A stretch of DNA of 64,000 nucleotides. It comes from an uncultured Acetobacteraceae bacterium. Its GTDB lineage: Bacteria; Pseudomonadota; Alphaproteobacteria; Acetobacterales; Acetobacteraceae. Below are positions 1 to 9,438 of the stretch, piece by piece. Each line of letters opens with the position of its first letter. Position 1 is the stretch's first letter. Below the pieces are notes generated by a model, which was not told the DNA's origin, made no database searches, and saw only the letters and a program-made list of their open reading frames with translations. A program made the position numbers and the translations under genes. The stretch is from NCBI GenBank assembly GCA_937873095.1, contig CALMVI010000152.1, positions 1 to 64,000 on the forward strand, in the 5' to 3' direction.

Positions 1-103
1 GCTTGAAGCCGGTGGTGCTCATGTTGGCGATGTTGTTGGAGATGACCTCCACGTTCGTCTGCTGCGCCTGCATGCCGGTGCCGGCAATGTCCAAGGACCG
101 CAT
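1..103 (-). CDS. flgG: FlgG, flagellar distal rod protein (N-terminus only)
   Basis: Only the first 34 codons are in the window. Read on the minus strand from ATG at 103, the protein begins [15 protein letters not shown] and continues with the [13 protein letters not shown] signature. That signature is the conserved N-terminal D0 helix of flagellar rod/hook proteins, and the opening matches FlgG. FlgG forms the distal rod across the periplasm. It lies 31 bases downstream of flgF in the same direction, the usual flgF-flgG order. The gene is truncated only by the window edge. Confidence 0.93.
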   Translation of the reverse strand, partial: MRSLDIAGTGMQAQQTNVEVISNNIANMSTTGFK

Positions 104-134
104 CGTCGTGCCTCGCTTCTACAGGGGTGCCGGA

Positions 135-875
135 TCAGCTCGCAGGCGCCGCGATCTTGTCGATCGCGCTCTGCCGACGCTGGCCCTCGGCCTCCACCAT
201 CTGCGTCACGAACTGGAAGTCGCGCTCGGTGGTGATCATCCGGGTGATCTCGGCGATCGGCTGCACGTTGCTGTCCTCGACCGTGCCCTGGACGATCTTC
301 GGCCGCGCAACCGCGGTCGTCGGCACGTCGGCGCGGAACAGCCGCCCGCCCTCGGCGGTCAGCCGGTTCGGATCGTTCGGCACCACCACCGCAATCTGGC
401 CGATGGGGCCGTTCTGGCTGCGCAGCGAACCATCCGCCTTCACCGTCAGATCGGTATCCGCGGTCGACAGCTTCAGCGGCTGCGACTTCACGTCCAGCAG
501 CGGGTCGCCCGCCTCGTCGGTGATGGTGCCGTCCTTCTGCAGCGTGAACCGGCCGGCGCGGGTCAGCCGTGTGCCCGAGGCAGTCTGCACGGTGAACCAG
601 CCATCGCCCGACAGGGCGAGGTCGAGCGGGTTGCCGGTCTGGGTCAGCGCGCCCTCGGTCCGGTCGCGGTAGGTGGCGCGCATCTGGGTGAACGCCATGG
701 TTCGGCCGCCCGCGGGCTCGCTGCCGGCGGGCTCGCGCATCAGCCAGTCGGCGAACACCGTGCGCTCCGCGCGATAGCCGGGCGTGCTGGCGTTGGCCAG
801 GTTGCCCGCCACCACATCCATCGCACGCTGCTGTGCCGACAGCCGCGACAGGGCGATGTTGTTGATGTTGTCCAT
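135..875 (-). CDS. flgF: FlgF, flagellar proximal rod protein
   Basis: A 246-aa protein starting MDNINNIALSRLSAQQ, with the rod/hook N-terminal motif GNLANASTPGYRAER, a central LSGDGWFTVQ segment (typical of FlgF/FlgG domain D1) and a C-terminal helix with TRMITTERDFQFV. FlgF is a structural subunit of the proximal rod. The start at 875 places the conserved helix at the N-terminus. The reading frame stays open upstream, but that extension is low-complexity Ala/His/Gly sequence antisense to the glycine-rich gene and is not believed. It heads the flgF-flgG unit. Confidence 0.93.
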   Translation of the reverse strand: MDNINNIALSRLSAQQRAMDVVAGNLANASTPGYRAERTVFADWLMREPAGSEPAGGRTMAFTQMRATYRDRTEGALTQTGNPLDLALSGDGWFTVQTASGTRLTRAGRFTLQKDGTITDEAGDPLLDVKSQPLKLSTADTDLTVKADGSLRSQNGPIGQIAVVVPNDPNRLTAEGGRLFRADVPTTAVARPKIVQGTVEDSNVQPIAEITRMITTERDFQFVTQMVEAEGQRRQSAIDKIAAPAS

Positions 876-1112
876 GGTCTCTGGCGCCTTGATGAGGGCC
901 CTGCGGAGTGCAGGGCGTAGCCATCCCACCGCAAGCGGCGTGCCACCACGCTGCGCCCGGAACGCGGCGCCCGCGTTCCTGCGCCCGGCAAATCCTGCCC
1001 GGTCGGATCTGCCGTCCGCGCGTGGGCGTGCCGACCAAACCGCTGGCCGCAGGGGGCGTTCGAAAGAGGGGCCCGGCCACGTGCAGGAGCCGCCAACACA
1101 CGGAGGATCCGG

Positions 1113-1589
1113 ATGCTGAAGATCATGAGGACGATGGCGCTTGCAGGCTGCATGGCCGCGCTGGCGGGCGGGGCGGCAATGGCCCAGGCCGCGGGCGGCG
1201 CAGGCGCTGCCGGCGGCGCAGCCGGCATGGGCGCGGGCGGTGGGAGCATGGGTGCCGGCGGCGGGAGCATGGGTGCCGGCGGCGCGGGCATGGGCGCAGG
1301 CGGGGCCGGCATGGGTGCGGGCGGCGCCATGGGCAGCGGACTGGGCGCGGGCAGCAGCGGCATGGGCGGCAGCACGGGCACCGGGGTGACCGGCGCTGGC
1401 GGCAATGGCGGCGCGATGGCCCCCAGCGGCATGAGCGCCCCCAGCACGCCCGGCGGCGGCATGCAGGGCAGTGTCGGCACCGGTCTCAGCGGCCCTGGCG
1501 GAACGGTCGGCTCGGGAGCCGGCAATAACGGCACCCCGGCCGGCACCGGCAGCACCGGCACCAACACCACCACGCCGTCGCCGCAGTAA
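1113..1589 (+). CDS. Glycine-rich exported low-complexity protein
   Basis: A 158-aa protein with a lipobox-free signal peptide (MRTMALAGCMAALAGGAAMAQA, cleavage likely after AMA or AQA). The mature part is almost entirely Gly, Ala, Met, Ser and Thr. Residues 39-72 are four and a half copies of a seven-residue MGAGGxx unit. GGAGG at 1102-1106 sits six bases before the ATG and supports the start. It is divergent from flgF and followed by a perfect 14-bp stem-loop. Function is unknown; an extracellular or periplasmic structural role would be a guess. Confidence 0.7.
   Translation: MLKIMRTMALAGCMAALAGGAAMAQAAGGAGAAGGAAGMGAGGGSMGAGGGSMGAGGAGMGAGGAGMGAGGAMGSGLGAGSSGMGGSTGTGVTGAGGNGGAMAPSGMSAPSTPGGGMQGSVGTGLSGPGGTVGSGAGNNGTPAGTGSTGTNTTTPSPQ
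1227..1328 (+). repeat. 21-bp tandem coding repeat (MGAGGxx units)
   Basis: About four and a half tandem 21-bp units inside the glycine-rich gene, each starting at an ATG codon: 1227, 1248, 1269, 1290 and a shorter unit at 1311. Units differ at third positions and in the last two residues (GS or AG), so copies have drifted while keeping the amino-acid pattern. Confidence 0.8.
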
Positions 1590-1606
1590 CGCGCCACTCG
1601 CCAGCC

Positions 1607-1640
1607 GCACGGCGCCAGGTCATTCCACCTGGCGCCGTGC
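1607..1640. terminator. Perfect 14-bp stem-loop after glycine-rich gene
   Basis: Arms 1607-1620 and 1627-1640 are exact reverse complements (core ggcgcc) with a six-base loop. It lies 18 bases after the stop of the glycine-rich gene and 51 bases before the aminotransferase start. There is no downstream T-run, so it is either a terminator of reduced efficiency or an mRNA 3'-end stabiliser. Confidence 0.6.
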
Positions 1641-1667
1641 TGATCTAGGGTCGGGCGCGCACAGTAA

Positions 1668-2891
<1,224 letters not shown>

Positions 2892-2914
2892 GGGCAGTGC
2901 CGCCCCGCGCGCGG

Positions 2915-4123
2915 ATGGCCGAACCGGCGCTGTCCGGCCGTCAGTCTGCCGTACCGGCCGCGGCCACGATGACGGCGGCGGCGCGTGCCCGGGCGATGCG
3001 GGCGCAGGGCCGCGACGTGATCTCGCTCACCCTCGGCGAGCCGGACTTCGCCTCCCCGCCCCACGCCGTGCAGGCGGCGCACGAGGCGGCGCTGCGGGGC
3101 GAGACGAAATACCCGCCCGTGAACGGCACGCCCGGTCTCAGACACGCCGTGCGCGCCAAGTTCGAGAGAGAGTCCGGCCTGGTGTTTTCGGACGCCGAAA
3201 TCCTGGTCGGCCACGGCGCCCGGCAGATCATCTACGACGCGCTCACCGCAACCCTCGATGCCGGAGACGAGGTCGTCGTTCCGGCGCCGTTCTGGAACGC
3301 CTACCCGCTGATCGCCGCCATGGCGGGCGCGCAGCCGGTGTTCGTCGCCTGCGCGGCGGCCGACGGTTTCCTGCCGGATCCCGACGCGATTGCGCGCGCC
3401 ATCACGTCCCGCACCAAATGGCTGGTGCTGAACTACCCGAACAACCCGACAGGCGCCGTCTGCACCGCCGAGCGTCTGCGCGCGATCGCCGAAATCCTGC
3501 GTCGCTCGCCGCATGTCTGGGTCATGTCGGACGACATGTACGAGCACCTGATCCACGACGGCACGCCGAACCCGACCCTCGCCGCCGTGGCGCCCGACCT
3601 CGCCCCGCGCGTGCTGACGATCAGCGGCGTGTCCAAGACCTACGCCATGACCGGCTGGCGGGTCGGCTTCGCCGGCGGGCCGGCGCGGCTGATCGGCGCC
3701 ATGACCAAGGTGCAGGGCCAGTCCACCGGCGGCGTGTCGCCGGTCGCCCAGGCTGCGGCGCAGGCCGCGCTGGAGGGTCCGCAGGACATGGTGGGCGTGA
3801 TGCGCGCCGCCTACGCCGCCCGAAGCAGGCGCGTGGTGGCGGCGATGCGCGACGTGCCTGGCCTGGCCTGCCGCGCGCCGGCCGGCGCCTTCTACCTCTT
3901 CGTCGACGTCGCGGGCATGATCGGCCGCACCAGCGCAGGCGGCTGCCGCATCGACAGCGACGAGGCATTCTGCTCGGCCCTGCTCGAGGAAGCGGGGGTG
4001 GCCGTCGTCCACGGCGCCGCTTTCGGGGCGAGCCCCTACATGCGGCTGAGCACCGCCGCCGACGATGCCGCGCTGCACGCGGCATGCGCGAGGATCGCCG
4101 CGTTCTGCGCCTCGTCCGTCTGA
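2915..4123 (+). CDS. Class I aminotransferase, paralogue of the preceding gene
   Basis: A 402-aa protein closely similar throughout to the upstream aminotransferase (LTLGEPDFASPP, NYPNNPTGAVC, SDDMYEHLI, SGVSKTYAMTGWRVGFAGG; PLP lysine about residue 241). This indicates tandem duplication followed by divergence. The start is uncertain: ATG 2915 is used here, but an in-frame GTG at 2897 (VPPRARMAEP) just after a GGGG is possible. It likely forms a two-gene unit with the preceding gene. Substrate is unknown; divergent residues such as the SPFW/PSCW region suggest different preferences between the pair. Confidence 0.84.
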   Translation: MAEPALSGRQSAVPAAATMTAAARARAMRAQGRDVISLTLGEPDFASPPHAVQAAHEAALRGETKYPPVNGTPGLRHAVRAKFERESGLVFSDAEILVGHGARQIIYDALTATLDAGDEVVVPAPFWNAYPLIAAMAGAQPVFVACAAADGFLPDPDAIARAITSRTKWLVLNYPNNPTGAVCTAERLRAIAEILRRSPHVWVMSDDMYEHLIHDGTPNPTLAAVAPDLAPRVLTISGVSKTYAMTGWRVGFAGGPARLIGAMTKVQGQSTGGVSPVAQAAAQAALEGPQDMVGVMRAAYAARSRRVVAAMRDVPGLACRAPAGAFYLFVDVAGMIGRTSAGGCRIDSDEAFCSALLEEAGVAVVHGAAFGASPYMRLSTAADDAALHAACARIAAFCASSV

Positions 4124-4208
4124 ACCGCGATGGAAACCGTTCAGTAATCCTGGTCCCGTAGGTTCAGCTTCAGCGCCGGCGCGAGACGGCCGGCGAGCTG
4201 AGGCCTGG

Positions 4209-6092
4209 ATGAAGAATTACGGTGCCACCCTGCCGCCGCCGCATATGCGCCGACCCGCTCTGCGGCGCGCGCAGCGGACGCCGCCGCCTGACGATGAGGC
4301 GCTTGTCGCGGCGGCGTTGGGCAGCGCGCCGTTCGGGTTGCTGGTGCTCGACGACAGCCTGGCCGTCCGCATGCTGACGGAAAGTGCTGCGAAGCTGCTG
4401 GACTGCGGCGCGGTTCACCCGGTCCGGGGCGTTGTGGCCGACCTGCTCGCCCAAAGCAGGGCGCTGTCGCCCGCCGCCTCGCAACTGCTGATGTCTGCCC
4501 TAGAGCGCGTCCGGGCCGACGATGGACGTTCGGCGCGCTCCAGCCCTTGTTCACAGGACCAGCTCGCCCAGTCCGACAATCCCAGTCCGCGTGCGGTCGC
4601 TCCAGCCGACGGCGCCGAGGCGCGTGAGGCTGCACTCACGGTGCAGACCAACGCCGGCGGCACGCTGGCGGTCGATATTCGGCCCGCGGGCCGGCTCGGC
4701 TGGGTGCTGAGCCTGTCCGACGTCACGCAGACGCGGGCGACGCAGGATTGGCTGCTCGAACACGTCTCGTCGGACCCGGTGACGGGCTTGTGGAACCGGC
4801 AGCATTTCCTGCTCATGCTCGACGATGCTCTGTCGCACGCCGGGGATGCGCTGCCCTGTGCGGTGCTGATCGGCCTCAACCGTCTGCGGCCGGCGTCCGA
4901 CCCCGGTTTCCTGCACGCCGCCGACATGCTTCTCCGCATGGCGTCCGAGCGGGTGTCGGCACTTCTGGGCGATGGCGACATGATCGCGCGGTTTTCGGAA
5001 ACCGAATTCGCCGTGGCGCTGAGCCGGCCAGGCGGGCGGGCCGAGATCGAAGGTTTCTGCACGCGTGTGCACGAGGCGCTGTCGCGCCCCTTCCTGCTGG
5101 ACAGCCATGTCGTGCTGCTCGGATGCCATGTCGGCGCGGCCGACGCTCCGGATGATGCGTCGTCGCAGGACGCGTCGTCGGACGGGACGTCCGCAAGCCT
5201 GGGCAGCGGCGAACACCTCATGGCGCATGCCCGCCTGGCGCTCGACGCCGCCTGCGCTGCGTCTTCGGAGCCGATCCGTTTCTACGACCCGGAACTGCTG
5301 CAACGCGCGCAGCAGCGCCGGTGCTTCGAGGCGGACCTTCGCTGCGCCCTGCACAAGGGCGAGTTCGAACTGCACTACCAGCCGCAGGTGGACGTGACGC
5401 GGGGCCGCGTCACCGGGCTGGAGGCGTTGATACGCTGGCGCAGCCCGGAACGCGGCCTGGTTTCGCCAGCCGAGTTCATTCCGATGGCCGAGCAGATCGG
5501 CATGATCGACGAGGTCGGCGCCTGGGTGCTTCATCAAGCCTGCCTGCAGGCGGCATCCTGGCCCGACGGCATGACGGTGGCCGTGAACGCCTCACCGTTG
5601 CAGTTCGAAACCGGTCGCTTCGCGCAGACGGTTGCCGATGTGCTGCAGGCCACGCATCTGCCGCCGCATCGCCTGGAGGTGGAGGTGACCGAGAACCTGC
5701 TGCTCCAGGACACCGGCGAGGTGATGGGAACGCTGGCGGCGCTGCGCGAACTCGGGGTGCTGCTGGTGCTGGACGATTTCGGCACCGGCTACGCGTCCCT
5801 GAGCCAGCTCAGCCGTTTCAAGTTCGACAAGATCAAAATCGACCGCTCCTTCGTCAGCCCGGACGGCGCGTCCGGGCAGAACAGCGTCATCGTCCGTTCG
5901 GTCGCGGCCCTGGGCTCCGGCCTGGGCATCCCCATCACCGCGGAGGGCGTGGAAACGGCGACCCAGCTGGACCAGATCAAGGCCGATGGATGCACCTGCG
6001 TCCAGGGCTACTACTTCAGCCGTCCGGTGCCGGCGGACGACATCGGCCCGCTGCTGGCCAGGCTGCATCGTCCGGCCACGCTGCCGTGCTGA
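4209..6092 (+). CDS. EAL phosphodiesterase with PAS-like region and degenerate GGDEF domain
   Basis: A 627-aa cytoplasmic protein. Residues about 35-175 look like a PAS sensor (ending WVLSLSDVTQTR). Residues 185-310 are a GGDEF fold whose signature is replaced by SETEF at 263-267, so cyclase activity is unlikely. Residues 375-620 are an EAL domain with intact hallmarks: GLEALIRW (405-407 EAL), VTEN near 494-496 and LDDFGTGYASL near 521. The likely role is cyclic-di-GMP hydrolysis, perhaps with the degenerate GGDEF as a GTP-sensing module. GAGG at 4200-4203 supports the start at 4209. An acidic/Ser-rich linker (DASSQDASSDGTSAS) precedes residue 331. Confidence 0.9.
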   Translation: MKNYGATLPPPHMRRPALRRAQRTPPPDDEALVAAALGSAPFGLLVLDDSLAVRMLTESAAKLLDCGAVHPVRGVVADLLAQSRALSPAASQLLMSALERVRADDGRSARSSPCSQDQLAQSDNPSPRAVAPADGAEAREAALTVQTNAGGTLAVDIRPAGRLGWVLSLSDVTQTRATQDWLLEHVSSDPVTGLWNRQHFLLMLDDALSHAGDALPCAVLIGLNRLRPASDPGFLHAADMLLRMASERVSALLGDGDMIARFSETEFAVALSRPGGRAEIEGFCTRVHEALSRPFLLDSHVVLLGCHVGAADAPDDASSQDASSDGTSASLGSGEHLMAHARLALDAACAASSEPIRFYDPELLQRAQQRRCFEADLRCALHKGEFELHYQPQVDVTRGRVTGLEALIRWRSPERGLVSPAEFIPMAEQIGMIDEVGAWVLHQACLQAASWPDGMTVAVNASPLQFETGRFAQTVADVLQATHLPPHRLEVEVTENLLLQDTGEVMGTLAALRELGVLLVLDDFGTGYASLSQLSRFKFDKIKIDRSFVSPDGASGQNSVIVRSVAALGSGLGIPITAEGVETATQLDQIKADGCTCVQGYYFSRPVPADDIGPLLARLHRPATLPC

Positions 6093-6134
6093 GGCCGTGG
6101 GCAGGGCCTGCGCCGGCCCGCCGTTCCACGAGCG

Positions 6135-7895
6135 ATGTCGCTGCGCATCCGGGTCTGGTATCGCCGGGCCATGGCGATGTCGTTCAAGCCGCTGGTCTCC
6201 TGGCCCCGCACGGCGCACCTGCGGCAGGGCCGCCCCCGCGCGCGGCTGGCGGCGGTGCTGCTTGCGGCGGTGCTGCTTGCCGGGGGGGTGCTGCTGGGCG
6301 GCGGCAACGTCTTCTTCCCGTATCTCAGCGCCCGCAACCCTCTGCTCGTCTGGAACGCCGCCATCGGGTTGCCGCTGGGCGTGCTCATCGTCTTCGCAGC
6401 ACGGGCGGCGCGGGTGCCGGCGCCGCGTCCGGGATGGGTGCTGGCTGCCGGTCTTGCGGCCACGTTTGCGGTGGAGTGGGCAGCCGAGACGTGGTGGCCC
6501 AATTCGGCCGACGAGTACGGCTACGTCTTCCTCGCGCGCACGCTGCTGCACGGGCGGTTGTGGAACCCTCCTGCACCGGCACCCCAGGTCTTCGAGATCG
6601 CCTGGACGTTCACCCGCGGCCAGGAATGGTTCTCGCAGTACCCGCCGGCCTGGCCCGCTGTGCTGGCGCCGTTCCTGGCCGCCCACCTCGCCTGGCTCGC
6701 CCCGCCTTTGCTCGCCCTCGCTCTCGGCGCCCTCGTTTGGGCCGGGATGCGCGAGCTGGGCGTGCGGCCCGAGGCGGCGTCCGCGCTGCTGATCCTGCTG
6801 GTGTTCTCCCCGTTCGTGATGTTCAACGGCGCCTCGCTGTTCAGCCACATGATGGCGGCCGATCTGGTGGCAGCCATCATCGTCGTGCAGGCGCGCGACG
6901 AGCGGCGAAGGACTCCCGCGAACCCCGTGGTGATCGGAGCCCTGTTCGGCCTGCTGCTGCTGACGCGCTACGACGTGTTCCTGCTCGCAGCGGTGCCGTT
7001 CGCCCTGGACGTGGCGTGGCGCCGCCGCGCCGCTCTCCTGCGCGACGCTGCGCTGATGGCTGCGGGAGGCTTGCCGTTCCTCGCGGCCTTCGCCGGCTAC
7101 AACGCCGCCATCACCGGCCACCCGCTCAAGACGCCCTATGCCTGGGTGTCGGGCGGCGCCAAGATCGGCCTCCTGGGCAAGCACGTGGTGGTGCTGGACG
7201 CGCTGACGGAGGCTGTTCTGCGCACGCTGCACTGGACGGGCGAACTCGTGGCATATGGCGGCCCGGTGCTGCCGGTGCTTGCGGCCGCGTCGGTGTGCAA
7301 GCAGCTGCGGTCGCGTCGACTGCGCTGGTTCGACGCGCTGCTGCCGCTCGCCATCGGCTTTTTCTTCCTCTACCCGAACAACGGCGGCCACGAGTTCGGC
7401 CCGCGCTACTGGTTCTTCGCCTGGCCCGCAGCCATCCTGGGCATCGGCCACGCGCTGGGGCGGGATGGCGCCCAGGCGGGATGGCTTCGAACGGGATGGC
7501 TGCGGGCGGGGCGCTTGCGGCTGCACGCGCCGAGTCTGGCCGCGGCCCATCTGCCGGTTTTCGCAGGCGCCGCCCTGTCCCTCGCCGCGTTCAACCACGC
7601 CTATGTCGACCAGCGGCGGCGTGTGGAAAACCTGGTTGCACCTGAGCGTCCTGCGGTCATCCTGATACCCACACGGTCGATCATGGTCACGCCCTGGCAG
7701 AGTGTGCCGATCGTGGCCCACAGCGCGGATTTCTGCCGCAACGGCGTCGATCTCGACCGCGACGTGCTGTACGCGCGCGCCGACAACGCGTTTGCGCACC
7801 AGCAGGAGTTCGCGGCCCTGGCCTGCACCCTGATCGACAGGCACATCTACCGCTGGCGTCCGCCCGGCGTGATCGAGCCCGTCACCTGCCCATGA
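6135..7895 (+). CDS. Polytopic membrane protein, GT-C glycosyltransferase-like
   Basis: A 586-aa protein with an N-terminal membrane helix (residues about 38-55), many further hydrophobic segments and a soluble C-terminal tail. After the first helices it carries NSADEYGYVFLARTLL. An acidic motif at this position of the first extracytoplasmic loop is typical of GT-C enzymes (ArnT/PMT-like), which move sugars from polyprenyl phosphates. YPNNGGHEFGPRYWFF is a second conserved-looking patch. Sugar and acceptor are unknown. The start could instead be ATG 6171 or 6177. Its 3' end overlaps the convergent downstream gene by 14 bases. Confidence 0.7.
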   Translation: MSLRIRVWYRRAMAMSFKPLVSWPRTAHLRQGRPRARLAAVLLAAVLLAGGVLLGGGNVFFPYLSARNPLLVWNAAIGLPLGVLIVFAARAARVPAPRPGWVLAAGLAATFAVEWAAETWWPNSADEYGYVFLARTLLHGRLWNPPAPAPQVFEIAWTFTRGQEWFSQYPPAWPAVLAPFLAAHLAWLAPPLLALALGALVWAGMRELGVRPEAASALLILLVFSPFVMFNGASLFSHMMAADLVAAIIVVQARDERRRTPANPVVIGALFGLLLLTRYDVFLLAAVPFALDVAWRRRAALLRDAALMAAGGLPFLAAFAGYNAAITGHPLKTPYAWVSGGAKIGLLGKHVVVLDALTEAVLRTLHWTGELVAYGGPVLPVLAAASVCKQLRSRRLRWFDALLPLAIGFFFLYPNNGGHEFGPRYWFFAWPAAILGIGHALGRDGAQAGWLRTGWLRAGRLRLHAPSLAAAHLPVFAGAALSLAAFNHAYVDQRRRVENLVAPERPAVILIPTRSIMVTPWQSVPIVAHSADFCRNGVDLDRDVLYARADNAFAHQQEFAALACTLIDRHIYRWRPPGVIEPVTCP

Positions 7896-9438
7896 CGGCC
7901 AGGGCGGGCCGCGTGCAGGACGCAGGCCAGACTCCGCAGGGCAGCCCGAGCACGATGGACTGGCGGAACGCGACGGCCCGCAGGGGTGCCGTAAGGGCCA
8001 TGCCGGGCGCCAGGATCAGCGTCGCCGGCCCGGCGGGCAGGCTGCGCAGCGGCACCAGCAAGGCGCCCCCCTGCATCGGCAGCAGCTTGACGTCGCGTTT
8101 GGCGACGAACTGCCTGCCGCCCGCGTCCACCGCGAGCGCGCCCAGATAGAGTGCGCTCCAGCTTCCGGACACCGGCAGCAAGGCCGCCTCCGAGAGCGAC
8201 GGCAGGCCGCCGGTCAGCACCGCGCCGCGCGCGTCCGGCAGCAGCCCGAGCGGCCTGGGATGGTCGAGCACCGGCCGCCAGACAAAGAGGGCGAGCGTTG
8301 CCGCCAGGGCCGCGACTGCGCGCCTGCGCTCGCTCGGGCGCAGGATGGCTGCGGCCAGTTGCGCCGCCCAGAGCACCAGGAAGGGAAACGTCCATTTGAA
8401 GTAGTGGACGTTGTAGAAACGCCAGAGCCCGAACGGGTGCATGTCGCGATAGGCGAGGTAGCTCGCCCAATGCAGGCCAACGGCAGAGGCCGCCAGCAGG
8501 GCGGCCGCGTTGCGCCGCGACACGCCCAGGGTCAGGCCGGCGATGCCCGGCACGATCCAGGGCAGCGCCTCCGCCAGGCCGCGGCCTTCGGGAAGCAGGG
8601 GTCTTGGGTCCACCACCAGCGTCACCCAGCGCAGCGGCAGCAGCCGCCATTCGAAGCCGATCGACGCCGACTCGCCGACATACGGGCCAGGGCTGGCGCC
8701 GAACACGGCCGCGTGCGCGACCAGGGCGGGCAGCAGCCCGGCAGCCAGGCCCGCACCGGCCGCGATCGCCATCGTGCCGGCAGCGCGCGCGCCATGCCGC
8801 AGCACCATGATCGCGGCGTAGCTGCCGGTCACGGCGAGCAGCACCGCCGCGTCGCTCGGCCGGAAACCAGCGACCACGCCGAGCACGGCGCCGAGCGCTG
8901 CCGCCCGGGCGGCGGACGGGCGTTCGCCGAAACGCATCGCGAACAGGATGGCGGCGAACTGCCAGGGCGCCGAGCCGGTCGTGCTCCAAGGCACCACCCA
9001 GATCGCCACGATGGTGCGGCCCCACAGGCAGCCGGCCAGGAAACAGGCGGCGGATGCCCAATCGGGCCAGCCTGGCGCCAGACGGCGGCCGATGCGGACG
9101 AAGACCAGCAGGGAGACGACCCAGCACGCCGCGTCCGGCACCAGGAACGGCTGCCAGGGCGTGAGCCGGACGAAGGCCGCGCCCAGCATCGGGTAGAGCG
9201 GCAGATAATGGTGCCGCCCTGGCGAGAGGTCCAAGGCGGCCCAGGCGCGCGCGGACTGAAGATAGCGTTGCTGGTCGATGCCGGCCCAGAACCCGGAGAA
9301 GTCGGGGTATTTCGCCAAATGTATCCCGACCGACACCAGCACCAGGCAGAGGCAGGCGGCTGCCACCGGCCGCCCGGCCGGCGACAGGCGGATCAGGAGG
9401 CGGGGCGGCACGACCGGTCCCACCAGGCCAGGCCGCAC
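7882..9438 (-). CDS. Polytopic membrane protein, GT-C-like, paralogue of next upstream gene
   Basis: A 518-aa hydrophobic protein. Its first extracytoplasmic region reads GIDQQRYLQSARAWAALD and YPMLGAAFVRLTPWQPF, followed by repeated membrane helices and WRFYNVHYFKWTFPFLVLW, then a soluble beta-rich C-terminal domain. It is co-linear with the protein at 9393-10934 over the whole length, so the two arose by duplication. Its start overlaps the end of that gene by 46 bases, suggesting coupling; a shorter start inside is possible. Probably an envelope-polysaccharide glycosyltransferase or flippase-like protein; substrate unknown. Confidence 0.7.
   Translation of the reverse strand: MRPGLVGPVVPPRLLIRLSPAGRPVAAACLCLVLVSVGIHLAKYPDFSGFWAGIDQQRYLQSARAWAALDLSPGRHHYLPLYPMLGAAFVRLTPWQPFLVPDAACWVVSLLVFVRIGRRLAPGWPDWASAACFLAGCLWGRTIVAIWVVPWSTTGSAPWQFAAILFAMRFGERPSAARAAALGAVLGVVAGFRPSDAAVLLAVTGSYAAIMVLRHGARAAGTMAIAAGAGLAAGLLPALVAHAAVFGASPGPYVGESASIGFEWRLLPLRWVTLVVDPRPLLPEGRGLAEALPWIVPGIAGLTLGVSRRNAAALLAASAVGLHWASYLAYRDMHPFGLWRFYNVHYFKWTFPFLVLWAAQLAAAILRPSERRRAVAALAATLALFVWRPVLDHPRPLGLLPDARGAVLTGGLPSLSEAALLPVSGSWSALYLGALAVDAGGRQFVAKRDVKLLPMQGGALLVPLRSLPAGPATLILAPGMALTAPLRAVAFRQSIVLGLPCGVWPASCTRPALAVMGR

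Noticed and set aside
1227-1328. CRISPR-like repeat array
   Set aside because: The 21-bp units are contiguous without spacers and in frame with a glycine-rich protein.
876-1610. N-terminal extension of flgF to 1610
   Set aside because: The extension is antisense to the signal-peptide-bearing glycine-rich gene and lies before the conserved FlgF start helix.
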